Positions 1-9,068 of a DNA stretch of 64,000 bases are shown here, piece after piece. Made by a program: the position numbers and the translations under genes. Each line of letters starts with the position of its first letter. Positions within the stretch are counted from its first letter, which is position 1. The notes under the pieces were generated by a model. The model was not told the DNA's origin. It ran no database searches and saw nothing but the letters and a program-made list of their open reading frames with translations. Origin of the DNA: an uncultured Bacteroidia bacterium. GTDB lineage: Bacteria; Bacteroidota; Bacteroidia; Bacteroidales; F082. The stretch lies in the NCBI GenBank assembly GCA_902801465.1, contig CADCIH010000004.1, positions 1-64,000 on the forward strand, given 5' to 3'.

Positions 1-985
1 AGCCGAAGGGGAAGTCGAACTCGATGTCGGTGGCGGCGTTGGCGTAGTGGGCCAGCTTCTCGTGGTCGTGGAAGCGGTATTTCTCGGCGGGCAGACCCAG
101 TGAGAGGTGCCAGTTGAGGCGTTCTTGTTTCCAGTGTTGGAACCATTCGAGCTCCGTGCCAGGACGGACGAAGAACTGCATCTCCATCTGCTCGAACTCA
201 CGCATACGGAAGATGAACTGACGGGCCACAATCTCATTGCGGAAGGCCTTACCCGTTTGGGCGATGCCAAAAGGAATCTTCATGCGGCCGGTCTTCTGCA
301 CGTTGAGGTAGTTGACGAAGATGCCTTGTGCTGTCTCGGGACGCAGGTAGATGGTGTCGGAGCCGTCGGCCACGCTACCCATCTTGGTGGCGAACATCAG
401 GTTGAACTGACGCACGTCGGTCCAGTTGCGGGTGCCGCTGATGGGACAGACGATTTCGAGGTCAAGAATCAGTTGCTTGATGGCATCGAGGTCGTTACGC
501 TCCATGGCGCCATAGAGGCGGTGGCTGATTTCCTCGATTTTGGCTTTGTGCTCCAAAACGCGCGGGTTGGTGGTCACAAACTGTTCCTCGTTGAAGGCGT
601 CGCCGAAGCGCTTGCGGGCTTTCTCGATCTCTTTATTGATCTTGTCCTCGATCTTGGCCATGTAGTCCTCGACCAAAACATCGGCGCGGTAACGTTTTTT
701 GCTGTCGCGGTTGTCGATGAGCGGGTCGTTGAAGGCGTCGACGTGACCCGAGGCCTTCCAGGTGGTGGGGTGCATGAAGATGGCGGCGTCGATGCCGACG
801 ATGTTCTCGTGCATCTGCACCATGGCTTTCCACCAGTATTCGCGGATGTTTTTCTTCAGTTCCACGCCGTTTTGACCATAGTCGTAAACAGCTGACAATC
901 CGTCATAAATCTCGCTCGAAGGGAAGATGAATCCATATTCCTTGGCATGAGCGGTTATCTTCTTAAAGAAATCTTCTTGGTTCAT
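1..985 (-). CDS. glyS: glycyl-tRNA synthetase, N-terminal part (runs off the window)
   Basis: Charges tRNA-Gly with glycine in the cytoplasm. Reading leftward from the ATG at 985 the product begins MNQEDFFKKITAHAKEYGF and continues through HPTTWKASGHVDAF, a stretch characteristic of the single-chain class II glycyl-tRNA synthetase. A class II motif 2 (FRNEI followed by RMREFEQMEMQFF) is visible near residue 220-245. About 328 codons are present; the C-terminal catalytic remainder and anticodon-binding domain lie beyond base 1. The gene is divergent from the RING/TerD-like gene at 1145. The family assignment is secure. Only the N-terminal two thirds can be judged, and no frameshift is seen in it. 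Confidence 0.95.
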   Translation of the reverse strand, partial: MNQEDFFKKITAHAKEYGFIFPSSEIYDGLSAVYDYGQNGVELKKNIREYWWKAMVQMHENIVGIDAAIFMHPTTWKASGHVDAFNDPLIDNRDSKKRYRADVLVEDYMAKIEDKINKEIEKARKRFGDAFNEEQFVTTNPRVLEHKAKIEEISHRLYGAMERNDLDAIKQLILDLEIVCPISGTRNWTDVRQFNLMFATKMGSVADGSDTIYLRPETAQGIFVNYLNVQKTGRMKIPFGIAQTGKAFRNEIVARQFIFRMREFEQMEMQFFVRPGTELEWFQHWKQERLNWHLSLGLPAEKYRFHDHEKLAHYANAATDIEFDFPFG

Positions 986-1009
986 AATCGTATGTTTAAA
1001 ACTTTGATG

Positions 1010-1017
1010 CAAAAATA
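1010..1017 (-). promoter_or_regulatory. -7 box of glyS promoter
   Basis: On the minus strand this reads TATTTTTG, matching the Bacteroidota -7 consensus TAnnTTTG, 25 bp before the glyS start codon. No convincing -33 TTTG is seen at the usual spacing, so this rests on one element. Confidence 0.5.
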
Positions 1018-1028
1018 CGTTTTTTGTC

Positions 1029-1058
1029 TTGAAATCCCAGAAAAAAGTGTTATCTTTG
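1029..1058 (+). promoter_or_regulatory. Bacteroidota-type promoter for the gene at 1145
   Basis: TATCTTTG at 1051-1058 is a perfect -7 box, preceded by TTG at 1029-1031 with a 19-bp spacer, the normal -33/-7 arrangement. The transcript would carry an 80-nt leader before the ATG at 1145. It is arranged back to back with the glyS promoter. Confidence 0.65.
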
Positions 1059-1144
1059 CAATCTAATAAAGGTCCAAGCGAGGCTTACTTCCATTTCCTT
1101 TTTAGGTTTTTCAGCATCGCAATTACCTTATTATTTTTAATAAC

Positions 1145-3424
1145 ATGAACGACAACACCTTACGCAAGGTAGCTTTGCGCTATCAGGCCGTGTATCTCCC
1201 TGTGGAGAAGGCCGAAATCCCCACTGATTATGAATCCACCATCCCGTTGATGGCTTTCGTCGCAAGACTGAAAGAAAATGGTTATTGTGTCAGCGAAGAG
1301 CTGCTCCATGCCATGAGCAAGGTGCCGGTTCAGACGCTTTTCGCCATCACCAAGATGATCAAGGAGGTGATGGGGGTTGACTTGAACTGGGCGCCGTTGG
1401 TGAAAGGCTGGGATGTGCCCACAGGCGAGACCCGTATGGATCATCTGCTCACCTTCCTGGCCAACCTGTTTGGCGGTGAAGAAGCCGGCTTGAAAGGCAC
1501 CACCCTGCCCTGCGGACATTTCATCCCTGAAGGGACCTTCCCTTTGGAGCGCTATAACGGCTGTCCCTACTGCGGCACACCTTTCAGAACGGCCAATTTC
1601 GTGTATCATGGACAAGGCAGCAAGCTGAAAGAGCTTAGGCTGTTCACCATGGACGATATGGTCTCGGTGTTTCGCAGCCTATTGGCCTCACCCACCCCAT
1701 TGGATGCCACACAACTGGACTCACTCAAACTGCTCTTGGAGGAGTTTGAAGTGCCGGAAGACGTGGAAATCACCATGAAGGAAACGATTATGGCGGTGTT
1801 ATTAAGTGGAAAACTGAAAACGGAAAACGGAAAACTGGAGTGGGGAAAGAGATTATTAAAGACGCCGATGGACATACTGAGGTTTTTCTGGTATGAGAAG
1901 ACGGGGTTGGTGAAGATCATCGAACCGAAGTACTTGGTTGAGATGGAGCGGAAGGCCAACACCAACAAATATGGGCTTCCCGACAATAAAGGCGAGCTTG
2001 CCGCGGAGGAAAAGCGCAAGGAGCTGAAACTCAAGTACAACCGTTTGCACTGCCGCATGGCTGCCACATGGCTCAATGCGGTGCCGATGACCGCTCAGCA
2101 GGCTGCTGAGAACATGAATCCCAAACGGGGTATGTGGGTGCGGATGATCCATGCCCTGCGCCTTGGCGAATACTCGCGCAGAAACGGCTTTGAGCATCTT
2201 GCCGAGATCCTCGATGTGTTCTATAAGCAGGAATATGAGACTTGGGCGGGGCGACTCGATCAGGCGCGACGTTCGAACAACAAGGCCGAGACGCTCCGTA
2301 TGCTTTGCGAACGTCCCGGACTGTTTGCACGCTGCTTGTTTGCCACCATGTTGCGTTTCGGGAAGGACGACACCTTGAAGGCGTTCGAAAGTGTTCTTGA
2401 CGCTCTTCCGGCGCGGCTCATCCTCAGTTTGGGCAACAATGCCGAATTGTATTTCGACCCGAGCAGTCCCCGACTGGCACGACCCATCACTGGAGGCAGC
2501 GTCACCATCGACCCCAACCCGCTGCTCTCGCTTTATAGCGAAGAACAGCTGACAGACATGGTAAAAGCTGTTAAAGAGCTGTATGCCAAAACAATGCGCA
2601 AACGGTTCGCCCAACAGAAAACCGATTCCAAGACCATCTATATCGACCGACGTCTGTACGACATTCCCGTGAGTGTGGGCGACCGCACCACCACTATACA
2701 GGACACTGCCTGCGCACTTCAGGGCACGCGTTTCCCCGTGGAAGGCGATGCCGTCAGGCTGTTCATGCAATGGGGAAAGGGACTGCCGGCACAACATCTC
2801 GACATGGATCTCAGCTGCCGCATCGCACTGCAAGGCGACATGGTGGAGGAATGTGCCTATTACAGCCTCACCGCACCCGGAGCCAAGCACTCTGGCGACA
2901 TACAACGCATCCCCGACCAGGTGGGCACGGCGGAATACATCGAACTCTCGTTGCCTGAGCTGGAGAAGGCAGGCGCCCGTTACGTCACCTTCACCTGTAA
3001 TGCCTATAGCGACGGCAACCTTTCGCCCAACCTCATGGTGGGCTGGATGAACTCCGCCTATCCCATGGCCATCAGCGAGGAGACCGGCGTGGCGTACGAC
3101 CCTTCTACCGTACAACATTTGGTGCGTATCAGCGAGGGCAACCTCAGCAAGGGGCTGGTGTTCGGTGTTCTTGACGTGGCCGCCCGTGAGATCTACTGGC
3201 TGGAGATGCCTTTCATGGGCCAGACGCTCCGCGACTGCAACGGCGAGGTCGTAGCGTTGCTTTTGAAGAAGCTTCGTGAGAAGATGAGTGTCGGACAGCT
3301 GCTCGACTTGAAGCGCGAGGCACAAAAACTAAACCTCGTCGACACCCCAGAGGAGGCCGACGAGGCTTATACTTACGATTGGGCTTTGAATCCCGCCGAT
3401 GTCGCTTCTTTATTATTCGTTTGA
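1145..3424 (+). CDS. large RING-like/TerD-like domain protein (MXAN_6230/SCO0854-like)
   Basis: 759 residues, soluble, no signal peptide. A RING/zinc-ribbon-like knuckle is visible at C123-x-H125 and C140-x2-C143 (LPCGHF ... GCPYCGTPF). A long helical middle follows. The last third (about residues 560-700) resembles the TerD stress-protein beta-sandwich: DMDLSCRIAL, then AKHSGDIQ, then YIELSLPEL and YVTFTCNAYSDG. This architecture matches my recollection of the MXAN_6230/SCO0854 family of RING-domain proteins. Biochemical role unknown; TerD-like domains often bind Ca2+ and occur in stress or conflict-related systems. Residues 221-235 (SGKLKTENGKLEW) are encoded by the 7-bp repeat family and are probably an in-frame insertion. 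The stop codon is the first three bases of a hairpin repeat. Confidence 0.6.
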   Translation: MNDNTLRKVALRYQAVYLPVEKAEIPTDYESTIPLMAFVARLKENGYCVSEELLHAMSKVPVQTLFAITKMIKEVMGVDLNWAPLVKGWDVPTGETRMDHLLTFLANLFGGEEAGLKGTTLPCGHFIPEGTFPLERYNGCPYCGTPFRTANFVYHGQGSKLKELRLFTMDDMVSVFRSLLASPTPLDATQLDSLKLLLEEFEVPEDVEITMKETIMAVLLSGKLKTENGKLEWGKRLLKTPMDILRFFWYEKTGLVKIIEPKYLVEMERKANTNKYGLPDNKGELAAEEKRKELKLKYNRLHCRMAATWLNAVPMTAQQAAENMNPKRGMWVRMIHALRLGEYSRRNGFEHLAEILDVFYKQEYETWAGRLDQARRSNNKAETLRMLCERPGLFARCLFATMLRFGKDDTLKAFESVLDALPARLILSLGNNAELYFDPSSPRLARPITGGSVTIDPNPLLSLYSEEQLTDMVKAVKELYAKTMRKRFAQQKTDSKTIYIDRRLYDIPVSVGDRTTTIQDTACALQGTRFPVEGDAVRLFMQWGKGLPAQHLDMDLSCRIALQGDMVEECAYYSLTAPGAKHSGDIQRIPDQVGTAEYIELSLPELEKAGARYVTFTCNAYSDGNLSPNLMVGWMNSAYPMAISEETGVAYDPSTVQHLVRISEGNLSKGLVFGVLDVAAREIYWLEMPFMGQTLRDCNGEVVALLLKKLREKMSVGQLLDLKREAQKLNLVDTPEEADEAYTYDWALNPADVASLLFV
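1807..1844 (+). repeat. 7-bp repeat tract inside the RING/TerD-like gene
   Basis: Four to five degenerate units of the family CGGAAAA/CTGAAAA in one orientation, in frame within the host gene, adding roughly residues 222-234. No reverse-complement arm is present here, unlike most other copies in the window. Confidence 0.75.
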
Positions 3425-3539
3425 TCGCTACCGATATGGCACCCCGATGGGGTGCGGTTACCCTGGGATTACACGGTTTATCTTCCTCTGATCGCTACCG
3501 ATATGGCACCCCGATGGGGTGCGGTTACCCTGGGATTAC
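3422..3539 (+). repeat. two direct copies of a 51-bp hairpin repeat
   Basis: Copies at 3422-3472 and 3489-3539 are identical over 51 bp and separated by 16 bp. Each contains the head TACCGATAT followed by the perfect palindrome GCACCCCGATGGGGTGC (7-bp arms, GAT loop). The first copy begins exactly at the TGA of the upstream gene and the second ends 2 bp before the queA stop. The same core occurs five times at 44034-44270. No T-tract follows the stem, so a terminator role is unproven. Confidence 0.85.
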
Positions 3540-3541
3540 GC

Positions 3542-4606
3542 TTAAATAATCAGCATCGCGTCACCGTAGGTGAAGAAGCGATATTTCTCCGCGACCGCTT
3601 CCTTGTAGGCCTTCATCAAGAATTCGTAGCCAGCGAAGGCGGCTGTTTCCATCATCATGGGTGACTTGGGCAGGTGGAAGTTGGTGATCATGCAGTTGGC
3701 CACCGAGAAGGTGTAAGGAGGGAAGATGAACTTGTTGGTCCAGCCGTTGAAAGGCTTGATTTTACCATTAATCGTTTGGGCGGTCTCCAAGGCTTTCATG
3801 GTGGTGGTGCCGACGGCAAACACATTGTTGTGCCGTTGGTTAGCCGCATTGACCAAGTCGCAGCATTCCTGGTCCACATACATCTCTTCCGAGTCGCTCT
3901 TATGTTTGGTGAGGTCCTCCACTTCGATGTCGCGGAAATTACCCATGCCGGGATGCAGGGTGAGTTCGGCGAACGAGGCTCCGACGATTTCGAGGCGTTT
4001 CATGAGGATCTTGCTGAAATGCAGGCCTGCGGTCGGGGCTGAGACAGCGCCTTCCACCTTGGCGTAGATGGTCTGGAAGTATTCTGCATCTTCTGGTGTA
4101 AGCTCTTGGTTTTCACGGCGTTCCAAAATCTCTTTCGGTAAGGGGGTATGGCCCAAGGAGAAGATGGTTTTTTTGAACTCTTCGTAGGTGCCGTCGAAGA
4201 GGAAGCGCAGGGTACGTCCACGGGTGGTGGTGTTGTCGATGACTTCTGCCACGAGTTCATCACCTTCGCCGAAGTACAGTTTGTTGCCGATACGTATCTT
4301 ACGGGCGGGGTCTACCAGCACATCCCATAGGCGGCTCTCGGCGTTCAGTTCGCGGAGGAGCAGCACCTCGATCTTGGCGCCGGTCTTTTCCTTTTCGCCA
4401 TAGAGGCGAGCGGGAAACACTTTTGTATTGTTAATGACAAACACGTCGCCGTCTTTGACATAATCGACCAGGTCTTTGAACACACGGTGTTCGATGGTTT
4501 GGGTCTTACGGTCTAGCACCATCAAGCGGGCTTCATCGCGGTTATTAATAGGATAGTTGGCTATCAACTCTGAGGGCAGGTTGAATTTGAATTGGGACAG
4601 TTTCAT
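3542..4606 (-). CDS. queA: S-adenosylmethionine:tRNA ribosyltransferase-isomerase
   Basis: Transfers and isomerises the ribosyl group of AdoMet onto preQ1-modified tRNA to form epoxyqueuosine at wobble position 34. The 354-residue product is full length and contains the family signatures [13 protein letters not shown] near residue 60, the APTAGLHF block and the C-terminal NFHLPKS(P)MM segment. It lies downstream of truB, uppP and DUF3098 on the same strand, the usual Bacteroidota arrangement, but has its own promoter in the 101-bp gap. It converges on the hairpin repeat pair. Confidence 0.97.
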   Translation of the reverse strand: MKLSQFKFNLPSELIANYPINNRDEARLMVLDRKTQTIEHRVFKDLVDYVKDGDVFVINNTKVFPARLYGEKEKTGAKIEVLLLRELNAESRLWDVLVDPARKIRIGNKLYFGEGDELVAEVIDNTTTRGRTLRFLFDGTYEEFKKTIFSLGHTPLPKEILERRENQELTPEDAEYFQTIYAKVEGAVSAPTAGLHFSKILMKRLEIVGASFAELTLHPGMGNFRDIEVEDLTKHKSDSEEMYVDQECCDLVNAANQRHNNVFAVGTTTMKALETAQTINGKIKPFNGWTNKFIFPPYTFSVANCMITNFHLPKSPMMMETAAFAGYEFLMKAYKEAVAEKYRFFTYGDAMLII

Positions 4607-4629
4607 TTGTATCGGATTGATTTTGCCCG

Positions 4630-4660
4630 CAAAGATACATCAATCACAAAGTTTTGTCAA
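4630..4660 (-). promoter_or_regulatory. promoter of queA
   Basis: Minus-strand TATCTTTG (4637-4630) with a -33 TTG at 4660-4658 and a 20-bp spacer. The -7 box ends 23 bp before the queA ATG at 4606, so queA can be transcribed independently of the upstream truB operon. Confidence 0.7.
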
Positions 4661-4707
4661 CTTTTTCTTTTAAAAAACTGAAAATCAATTTTTTACAAAC
4701 TAAACCA

Positions 4708-5436
4708 TTAAGATAAATCCTTTTGAGAGGCATACTCCCGATAAGCGTCACCCGAATCAATTATTGCGTTTTTAAGGTCTTCGAGCTGCCAGGCGTCTTC
4801 AACTTTGAAGTCACCGATGCGGGTACGGCGGAGGGTTTTGAGGCATGCGCCGTTGCCGAGTTCGCGGCCGAAGTCGTGGGCCAGGCTGCGGATGTAAGTG
4901 CCTTTGCTGCAGGTGACCTCGAAGTCGATTTCGGGGAAACGGTCGAGGTTCAAGTGGAAGTCGGAGATATGGATGTCGCGGGCTTTGAGTTCGATTTCCT
5001 CGTCGGAACGGGCGTAGTCGAAAGCGCGTTTCCCTTTGATTTTGATGGCGGAGTATTTGGGTGGATGCTGTTTGATGTCGCCGATGAACTTCAGGCGTGC
5101 TGTCTCAATCTGTTCCGGGCTGATTTCTCCAGTCGGGAAGAACACATCGGGCTCGCTTTCAAGGTCGTAGGTAGGTGTGCTTTGTCCCAGGATCATGGTG
5201 CCCGTATAGGTCTTGACCTGTGCCTGGAAGTCTTCGATCTGCTTGGTCATGGGACCTGTGCAGAGGATGAGCAGCCCGGTGGCCAACGGGTCGAGTGTAC
5301 CTGCGTGGCCCACTTTGAGCTTTCGGATGCCGTAGAAGCGTTTGAACAGGGCACGGATAAAGTTCACCGTGTCGAACGAAGTCCAATCGATGGGCTTGTC
5401 GATCAAAAAAACAGTCCCTTCCTCAACGTAAAACAT
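4708..5436 (-). CDS. truB: tRNA pseudouridine(55) synthase
   Basis: Isomerises U55 in the T-loop of tRNAs. The 242-residue product starting [20 protein letters not shown] carries KVGHAGTLDPLATGLL with the catalytic Asp, plus the YSAIKIKGKRAFDYAR and CSKGTYIRSLA blocks of TruB. The open frame extends upstream to 5490, but those 18 extra codons lie inside uppP. The ATG at 5436 overlaps the uppP TGA by one base (TGATG), so that start is preferred and suggests translational coupling. Confidence 0.96.
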   Translation of the reverse strand: MFYVEEGTVFLIDKPIDWTSFDTVNFIRALFKRFYGIRKLKVGHAGTLDPLATGLLILCTGPMTKQIEDFQAQVKTYTGTMILGQSTPTYDLESEPDVFFPTGEISPEQIETARLKFIGDIKQHPPKYSAIKIKGKRAFDYARSDEEIELKARDIHISDFHLNLDRFPEIDFEVTCSKGTYIRSLAHDFGRELGNGACLKTLRRTRIGDFKVEDAWQLEDLKNAIIDSGDAYREYASQKDLS

Positions 5437-6236
5437 CAGGCGAAGATGATGGCGATGCCGCCGACGATGAAACAGTACACGGCAAACCAAATGAGCTTGC
5501 CTTTCTTCACGATATTAATCATCCATTTGCATGCGATGCAGCCGGCGATGAATGCGGCGAGGAAGCCTACGATGGCGGCCACCGGTGAGAGGCCTCCCAT
5601 AGCTTCGCTGAAGCCGACCTCAAACATGTCCTTGATGTCGAGCAGGGCCTCGCCCAGGATGGGCGGGATGACCATGAGGAAGGAGAACTGGGCCAGCTTC
5701 TCCTTTTTGTTGCCGAGCAGCAAGCCCGTGGCGATGGTGGAACCGGAGCGCGACAGACCCGGCATCACAGCACATGCTTGGGCGATACCGATGATAAAAG
5801 CGTGAACCGGAGAGATGTTCTCTTTCTGACGGGGCTTGGCGAAGTAGGAGAAAGTGAGCAGGGATGCCGTCACAATCAGCATGATGCCTACGATGAGCAG
5901 TCCCGAGCCGAAGACTTCCTCGATGGTGTCTTTGAAGAAGAAGCCCACGATGGCCACGGGGATCATGGAGATGAGGATGTTGACGATATATTTGGTGCCT
6001 TCGTTCCATTTGAATTTGAAGAGATCCTTGAAGAGCCATACGATTTCGCTCCAGAGGATGACGACGGTGCTCAGCACGGTGGCCACATGGAGAAGCACCG
6101 TGAAGGCGAGGTTCGACTCCCCGTCTTCGAGACCGAAGAGGGCTTGACCGATGGCCAGATGGCCGCTACTGCTGACGGGAAGGTATTCGGTGAGGCCTTG
6201 GATGAGGCCGAGAATTAATGCTTGAATCCAGCTCAT
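5436..6236 (-). CDS. uppP: undecaprenyl-diphosphate phosphatase (BacA family)
   Basis: Integral membrane enzyme that dephosphorylates undecaprenyl pyrophosphate, recycling the lipid carrier for peptidoglycan and surface polysaccharides. The 266 residues hold about eight membrane segments, the N-terminal motif [14 protein letters not shown] and the second motif [10 protein letters not shown], both typical of BacA/UppP. It overlaps truB by one base and is separated from DUF3098 by an AT-rich repeat. Relevance here: the same carrier would serve the envelope-glycan locus at 14-32 kb. Confidence 0.97.
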   Translation of the reverse strand: MSWIQALILGLIQGLTEYLPVSSSGHLAIGQALFGLEDGESNLAFTVLLHVATVLSTVVILWSEIVWLFKDLFKFKWNEGTKYIVNILISMIPVAIVGFFFKDTIEEVFGSGLLIVGIMLIVTASLLTFSYFAKPRQKENISPVHAFIIGIAQACAVMPGLSRSGSTIATGLLLGNKKEKLAQFSFLMVIPPILGEALLDIKDMFEVGFSEAMGGLSPVAAIVGFLAAFIAGCIACKWMINIVKKGKLIWFAVYCFIVGGIAIIFA

Positions 6237-6240
6237 GATA

Positions 6241-6272
6241 GATAAAAGATAAAAGTTAAGAGATAAAAGTTA
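6241..6272. repeat. AT-rich AGATAAAAGTT repeat at the DUF3098/uppP junction
   Basis: Three near-identical AGATAAAAG(A/T)T units fill the gap between the DUF3098 stop (6270-6272) and the uppP start at 6236. The same word fills the junctions at 35264-35312 and 44740-44772. In this orientation it contains TAA, which explains its restriction to non-coding or terminal positions. Confidence 0.7.
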
Positions 6273-6536
6273 TTTCTTTTTCTTCCAGAAGATGGCGACG
6301 ATTTCCATGACGAAGCCCAACAAAATCAAGATGGGGGCCAGGGTGATACGCTGGAAGTTGAACATCTTCTCGTTGAACACATCGGGGTCGGACGAGCCAC
6401 CGCCGATCATTAATATCATGCCCAGGGCGATGAGGGCGACACCTACCAGGACCAGGATGTAGTTCATCTTGGTGAACGGAAGTTGTTTTTTTTCTTCAAC
6501 CGTTTCTTTGGTTGGGATGGGTTTTTGTTTTGACAT
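6270..6536 (-). CDS. DUF3098 family small membrane protein
   Basis: 88 residues with two predicted membrane helices (about 24-44 and 64-82) and a polar Lys-rich C-terminus (FWKKKK). The motif LGMILMIGGGSSDPDVFNE is the hallmark of DUF3098, a Bacteroidota family normally encoded between ftsX and uppP. Molecular function is unknown; its conserved neighbours suggest a role in envelope or division. Here it is separated from ftsX by two extra AT-rich genes. Confidence 0.92.
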   Translation of the reverse strand: MSKQKPIPTKETVEEKKQLPFTKMNYILVLVGVALIALGMILMIGGGSSDPDVFNEKMFNFQRITLAPILILLGFVMEIVAIFWKKKK

Positions 6537-6560
6537 AACTATAGATTTATTTTGATAATA

Positions 6561-7307
6561 CTAATATGGTGTTGCATAACTCAACGAAGCTGTAGTTCCA
6601 GACCCCGAGGCGTTTTGAAACATGGCTGCGGGCTCGACACTCCACGTGCATGAAAAAGTGCTCGCTTTATCATTGTGGTCAAAATAGTATGTGCCCGTAC
6701 CATTGAAAGTGGCAGGACCGTGAATCCTGTCATCGGTATTAATAACTCGACGATAGTAGGTGTAAAATAAATCCACACCCAAACCAGAAAGATTTATTAC
6801 GCTATCTTTATGATGTTTGGTTAAAGGAAGCTCTCCCCATTTCGAAATCAATGTGTCCTGACTATAAACTATAGCTGAATGAGGGGAATCTGTTTGGGTT
6901 TGGTTATTGTGCCGCATTACCGCAATATCACCCTTTTGAGGGATAGTAACTAAAGTATAAGCTCCTTGGCACAGGTCTTCTGTCCAACAAATATTGTATT
7001 GATTTGTGCCTTGAGCCAACCCAAATGAATAGCCTTGACAATTATACGTTGTAGTTGCCTCACCAAGAATTATATGGCCAGGATGAGTTGCGTCAAATAA
7101 ACTATGATAATTAGCTATTTCTGACGGAGAAAGTTCGTCGTTTGATCTATCAGTAACCCACTTGTTACCGTTATTACCATTATGCGTCCCAGGATTATAT
7201 GTCCCACCGGCCAATGAAGAAAAGCTGACAGGCTGTCCGAGTCCCATTTGAGAAAAAGATTTATTTACTAAAAATAAAACCAGCAAGATAATCGCTATTT
7301 GTTTCAT
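6561..7307 (-). CDS. secreted protein with possible papain-like (CHAP/NlpC-like) fold, C-terminus cut short
   Basis: 248 residues with an N-terminal signal peptide (MKQIAIILLVLFLVNKSFSQ). The centre has the pattern TYNCQGYSFG followed some 50 residues later by SPHSAIVYSQ, a Cys...His spacing reminiscent of CHAP or NlpC/P60 cysteine hydrolases; this is inference from motif pattern only. The C-terminus looks like the first strands of an Ig-like domain (STFSCTWSVEP) that stops abruptly after about 40 residues, so the gene may be truncated. Its base composition is clearly more AT-rich than its neighbours. It sits with the next gene inside the ftsX-DUF3098 interval, consistent with acquisition. 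Confidence 0.5.
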   Translation of the reverse strand: MKQIAIILLVLFLVNKSFSQMGLGQPVSFSSLAGGTYNPGTHNGNNGNKWVTDRSNDELSPSEIANYHSLFDATHPGHIILGEATTTYNCQGYSFGLAQGTNQYNICWTEDLCQGAYTLVTIPQKGDIAVMRHNNQTQTDSPHSAIVYSQDTLISKWGELPLTKHHKDSVINLSGLGVDLFYTYYRRVINTDDRIHGPATFNGTGTYYFDHNDKASTFSCTWSVEPAAMFQNASGSGTTASLSYATPY

Positions 7308-7319
7308 GGTAACTAAGAA

Positions 7320-8102
7320 TTACGGGTTATACGTTGAGGCATATTCATAATATTTTATCACCTTTACCTCCCCTTGATCATCAATACGATACTCGCAAGT
7401 AACATATCCTTCCTCATCATACTTGTATTGAATGTCCGGGCTATAATTATACCAATTTTTCCATAGCGGCATGGTTAAAAACTGAGAATTATAGCCATCG
7501 CCACTGGATAGCAGATAGGGAAAAGAATAATAGGGATGGTAATGGTTGGAAAAACCATTTATGGTATATGGTGTATCTCCGAGATATATCTCACAAACAT
7601 TATCTCCATCCCATACGAATCGATAACCTGCGTCATGCTCTTCGTCTCTAACACTTATAAGTTTCCCTGATGAATCATAATTGTACTTTTGTGACGATTG
7701 GTATTCAGAATTAGCAAAATAATCTATTTTAGAGATTCTTCCCAATTCATCAAAGAAACATGTATAGTCAGTAAAAAGAACCAAAGCAGATGAATTGTTG
7801 GGTTTTGACAACACTACTCGCATGCTATCACTTCCATAGTATTCAAAACTGAAATCAAGTTGAAAGTAGGTGTTTTGCTGTGTGGTAATATGAGTGATTT
7901 TTGAAAAATCGTTATTCCAATTAATAACCCTTATGGCTTGATCCGGAGCGTTTGCATAATATTCTTTCACCAAATACTTCTTTACCACGGCTTCCGTAGT
8001 GTCATTGGTTTCGTGACCATTTGGGTCACCAGGCTCAGGCTCGGGCTTGCAAGCCGTGGTCACCAGTGCAATAAGACCTAACCAAAATAGAATTTTTTTC
8101 AT
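7320..8102 (-). CDS. hypothetical lipoprotein with YD-repeat-like segments
   Basis: 260 residues. Signal peptide with lipobox (LIALVTTAC, Cys18) predicts a lipid-anchored protein exposed on the envelope. The body contains FFDELGRISKIDYF, YNYDSSGKLISVRDE and YKYDEEGYVTCEYRIDDQG, patterns like the Bacteroidota lipoproteins with repeated beta-hairpins (YD/RHS-like). Function unknown. AT-rich like its downstream neighbour 12 bp away, with which it probably forms a pair. Together they split an otherwise conserved housekeeping operon. Confidence 0.6.
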   Translation of the reverse strand: MKKILFWLGLIALVTTACKPEPEPGDPNGHETNDTTEAVVKKYLVKEYYANAPDQAIRVINWNNDFSKITHITTQQNTYFQLDFSFEYYGSDSMRVVLSKPNNSSALVLFTDYTCFFDELGRISKIDYFANSEYQSSQKYNYDSSGKLISVRDEEHDAGYRFVWDGDNVCEIYLGDTPYTINGFSNHYHPYYSFPYLLSSGDGYNSQFLTMPLWKNWYNYSPDIQYKYDEEGYVTCEYRIDDQGEVKVIKYYEYASTYNP

Positions 8103-8162
8103 AATGATTTGTTTTTAAGGTTTTTGGACTTTGGAGTAGATGTTATTATGATGAAGATAACT

Positions 8163-9041
8163 TTAGTTATACAGTTTATCTAGATCAGCTTTCAAGAATT
8201 TATCGAGTGCGGTCCGTGTGGAGAACCAGGCGATCAACATGCCGAGAAAAACGATTCCGGCGAGGATGGCCGAGATGTCGTACAGGTCGCGAATCAAGGC
8301 GAGGTCGGGGATTCGTTTCGAGGCTGCGTAGAGGATGATAACGAGGAACACGTCGGCAAGCAGTCCCCCGAAGAAGCCTTGTGAGACGCCCTGCCGCAAG
8401 AAGGGCTTGCGGATGAAGCTCTCGGTGGCGCCCACCAGCTGCATGCTCCGCACGAGGAAACGTTTCGAATAGATCGAGAGACGTATCGTGTTGCGAATCA
8501 ATGCGATGGCGATAAGCAACAATATCAGGCTGATCACCATGAGCACGATGGCGATTTTTCGGATGTTGTTATTAATCAAGTCGACCAGCGACTTCTGGTA
8601 ATACACCTCTTTGACGTCGGGGTTCTCGAGCAGCATGGTCTCGATGAGCGCAATGCTGTCGTTGTTGGCGTAAGCCGCATGGAATCGCACGTCGATGGAA
8701 GGCAGCAGCGGGTTCTCCTCGGGGCCAAGCCATTCGAGGAAGTCCTCTCCCAGGTCTTCGCTGAGCCGCTCTATGGCTTCGTCTTTGGTGATGTATTCGG
8801 TCGACTTCACGGCGGGCATGGCGTCGAGTTCCTTTTGGAGACGCAAGATGTTGGCTTCCTTCACGTCGCTGTTCATCACCACTTCGAAGCCGATATTCTC
8901 TTTGACGTGGTTTGAGAGTTTGCGGGCGTGCACCAGGAAGATGGCGAACGCGCCCAGCAGGAAGAGCACCAGGGTGATGCTCACCAGCGACATGGCGTAG
9001 GAACCGGCCACACGACGATTGCTTGAACTTCTCTCTGACAT
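8163..9041 (-). CDS. ftsX: cell division protein FtsX
   Basis: Membrane subunit of the FtsEX complex, which couples ATP hydrolysis to septal peptidoglycan hydrolysis through EnvC-like activators. The product has an N-terminal helix (SYAMSLVSITLVLFLLGAF), a periplasmic domain (about 50-165) and three C-terminal helices, with the FtsX segment RNTIRLSIYSKRFLVRSMQLVGAT. The open frame reaches a TTG at 9062, but that codon lies in the -7 box. The ATG at 9041 (MSERSSSNRR) is the sensible start, giving 292 residues. An EnvC-like gene lies at 40590. ftsE is not in the window. Confidence 0.94.
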   Translation of the reverse strand: MSERSSSNRRVAGSYAMSLVSITLVLFLLGAFAIFLVHARKLSNHVKENIGFEVVMNSDVKEANILRLQKELDAMPAVKSTEYITKDEAIERLSEDLGEDFLEWLGPEENPLLPSIDVRFHAAYANNDSIALIETMLLENPDVKEVYYQKSLVDLINNNIRKIAIVLMVISLILLLIAIALIRNTIRLSIYSKRFLVRSMQLVGATESFIRKPFLRQGVSQGFFGGLLADVFLVIILYAASKRIPDLALIRDLYDISAILAGIVFLGMLIAWFSTRTALDKFLKADLDKLYN

Positions 9042-9059
9042 CCTTGATGTTTTAAACTG

Positions 9060-9067
9060 CAAAAGTA
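9060..9067 (-). promoter_or_regulatory. -7 box of ftsX promoter
   Basis: Minus strand reads TACTTTTG, matching TAnnTTTG, 18 bp before the chosen ATG. It rules out the upstream TTG at 9062 as translation start. Confidence 0.55.
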
Positions 9068-9068
9068 A

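Noticed and set aside
3422..3539. Intrinsic terminator between the converging 1145 and queA genes
   Set aside because: The hairpin is strong, but no T-tract follows on either strand and the same element sits upstream of the TPR gene, so it is listed as a repeat only.
6630..6650. Additional parS core (CACGTG) in the 6.6-kb secreted gene
   Set aside because: Only the central hexamer matches; the flanks (TCCACGTGCATG) do not resemble TTTCACGTGAAA.
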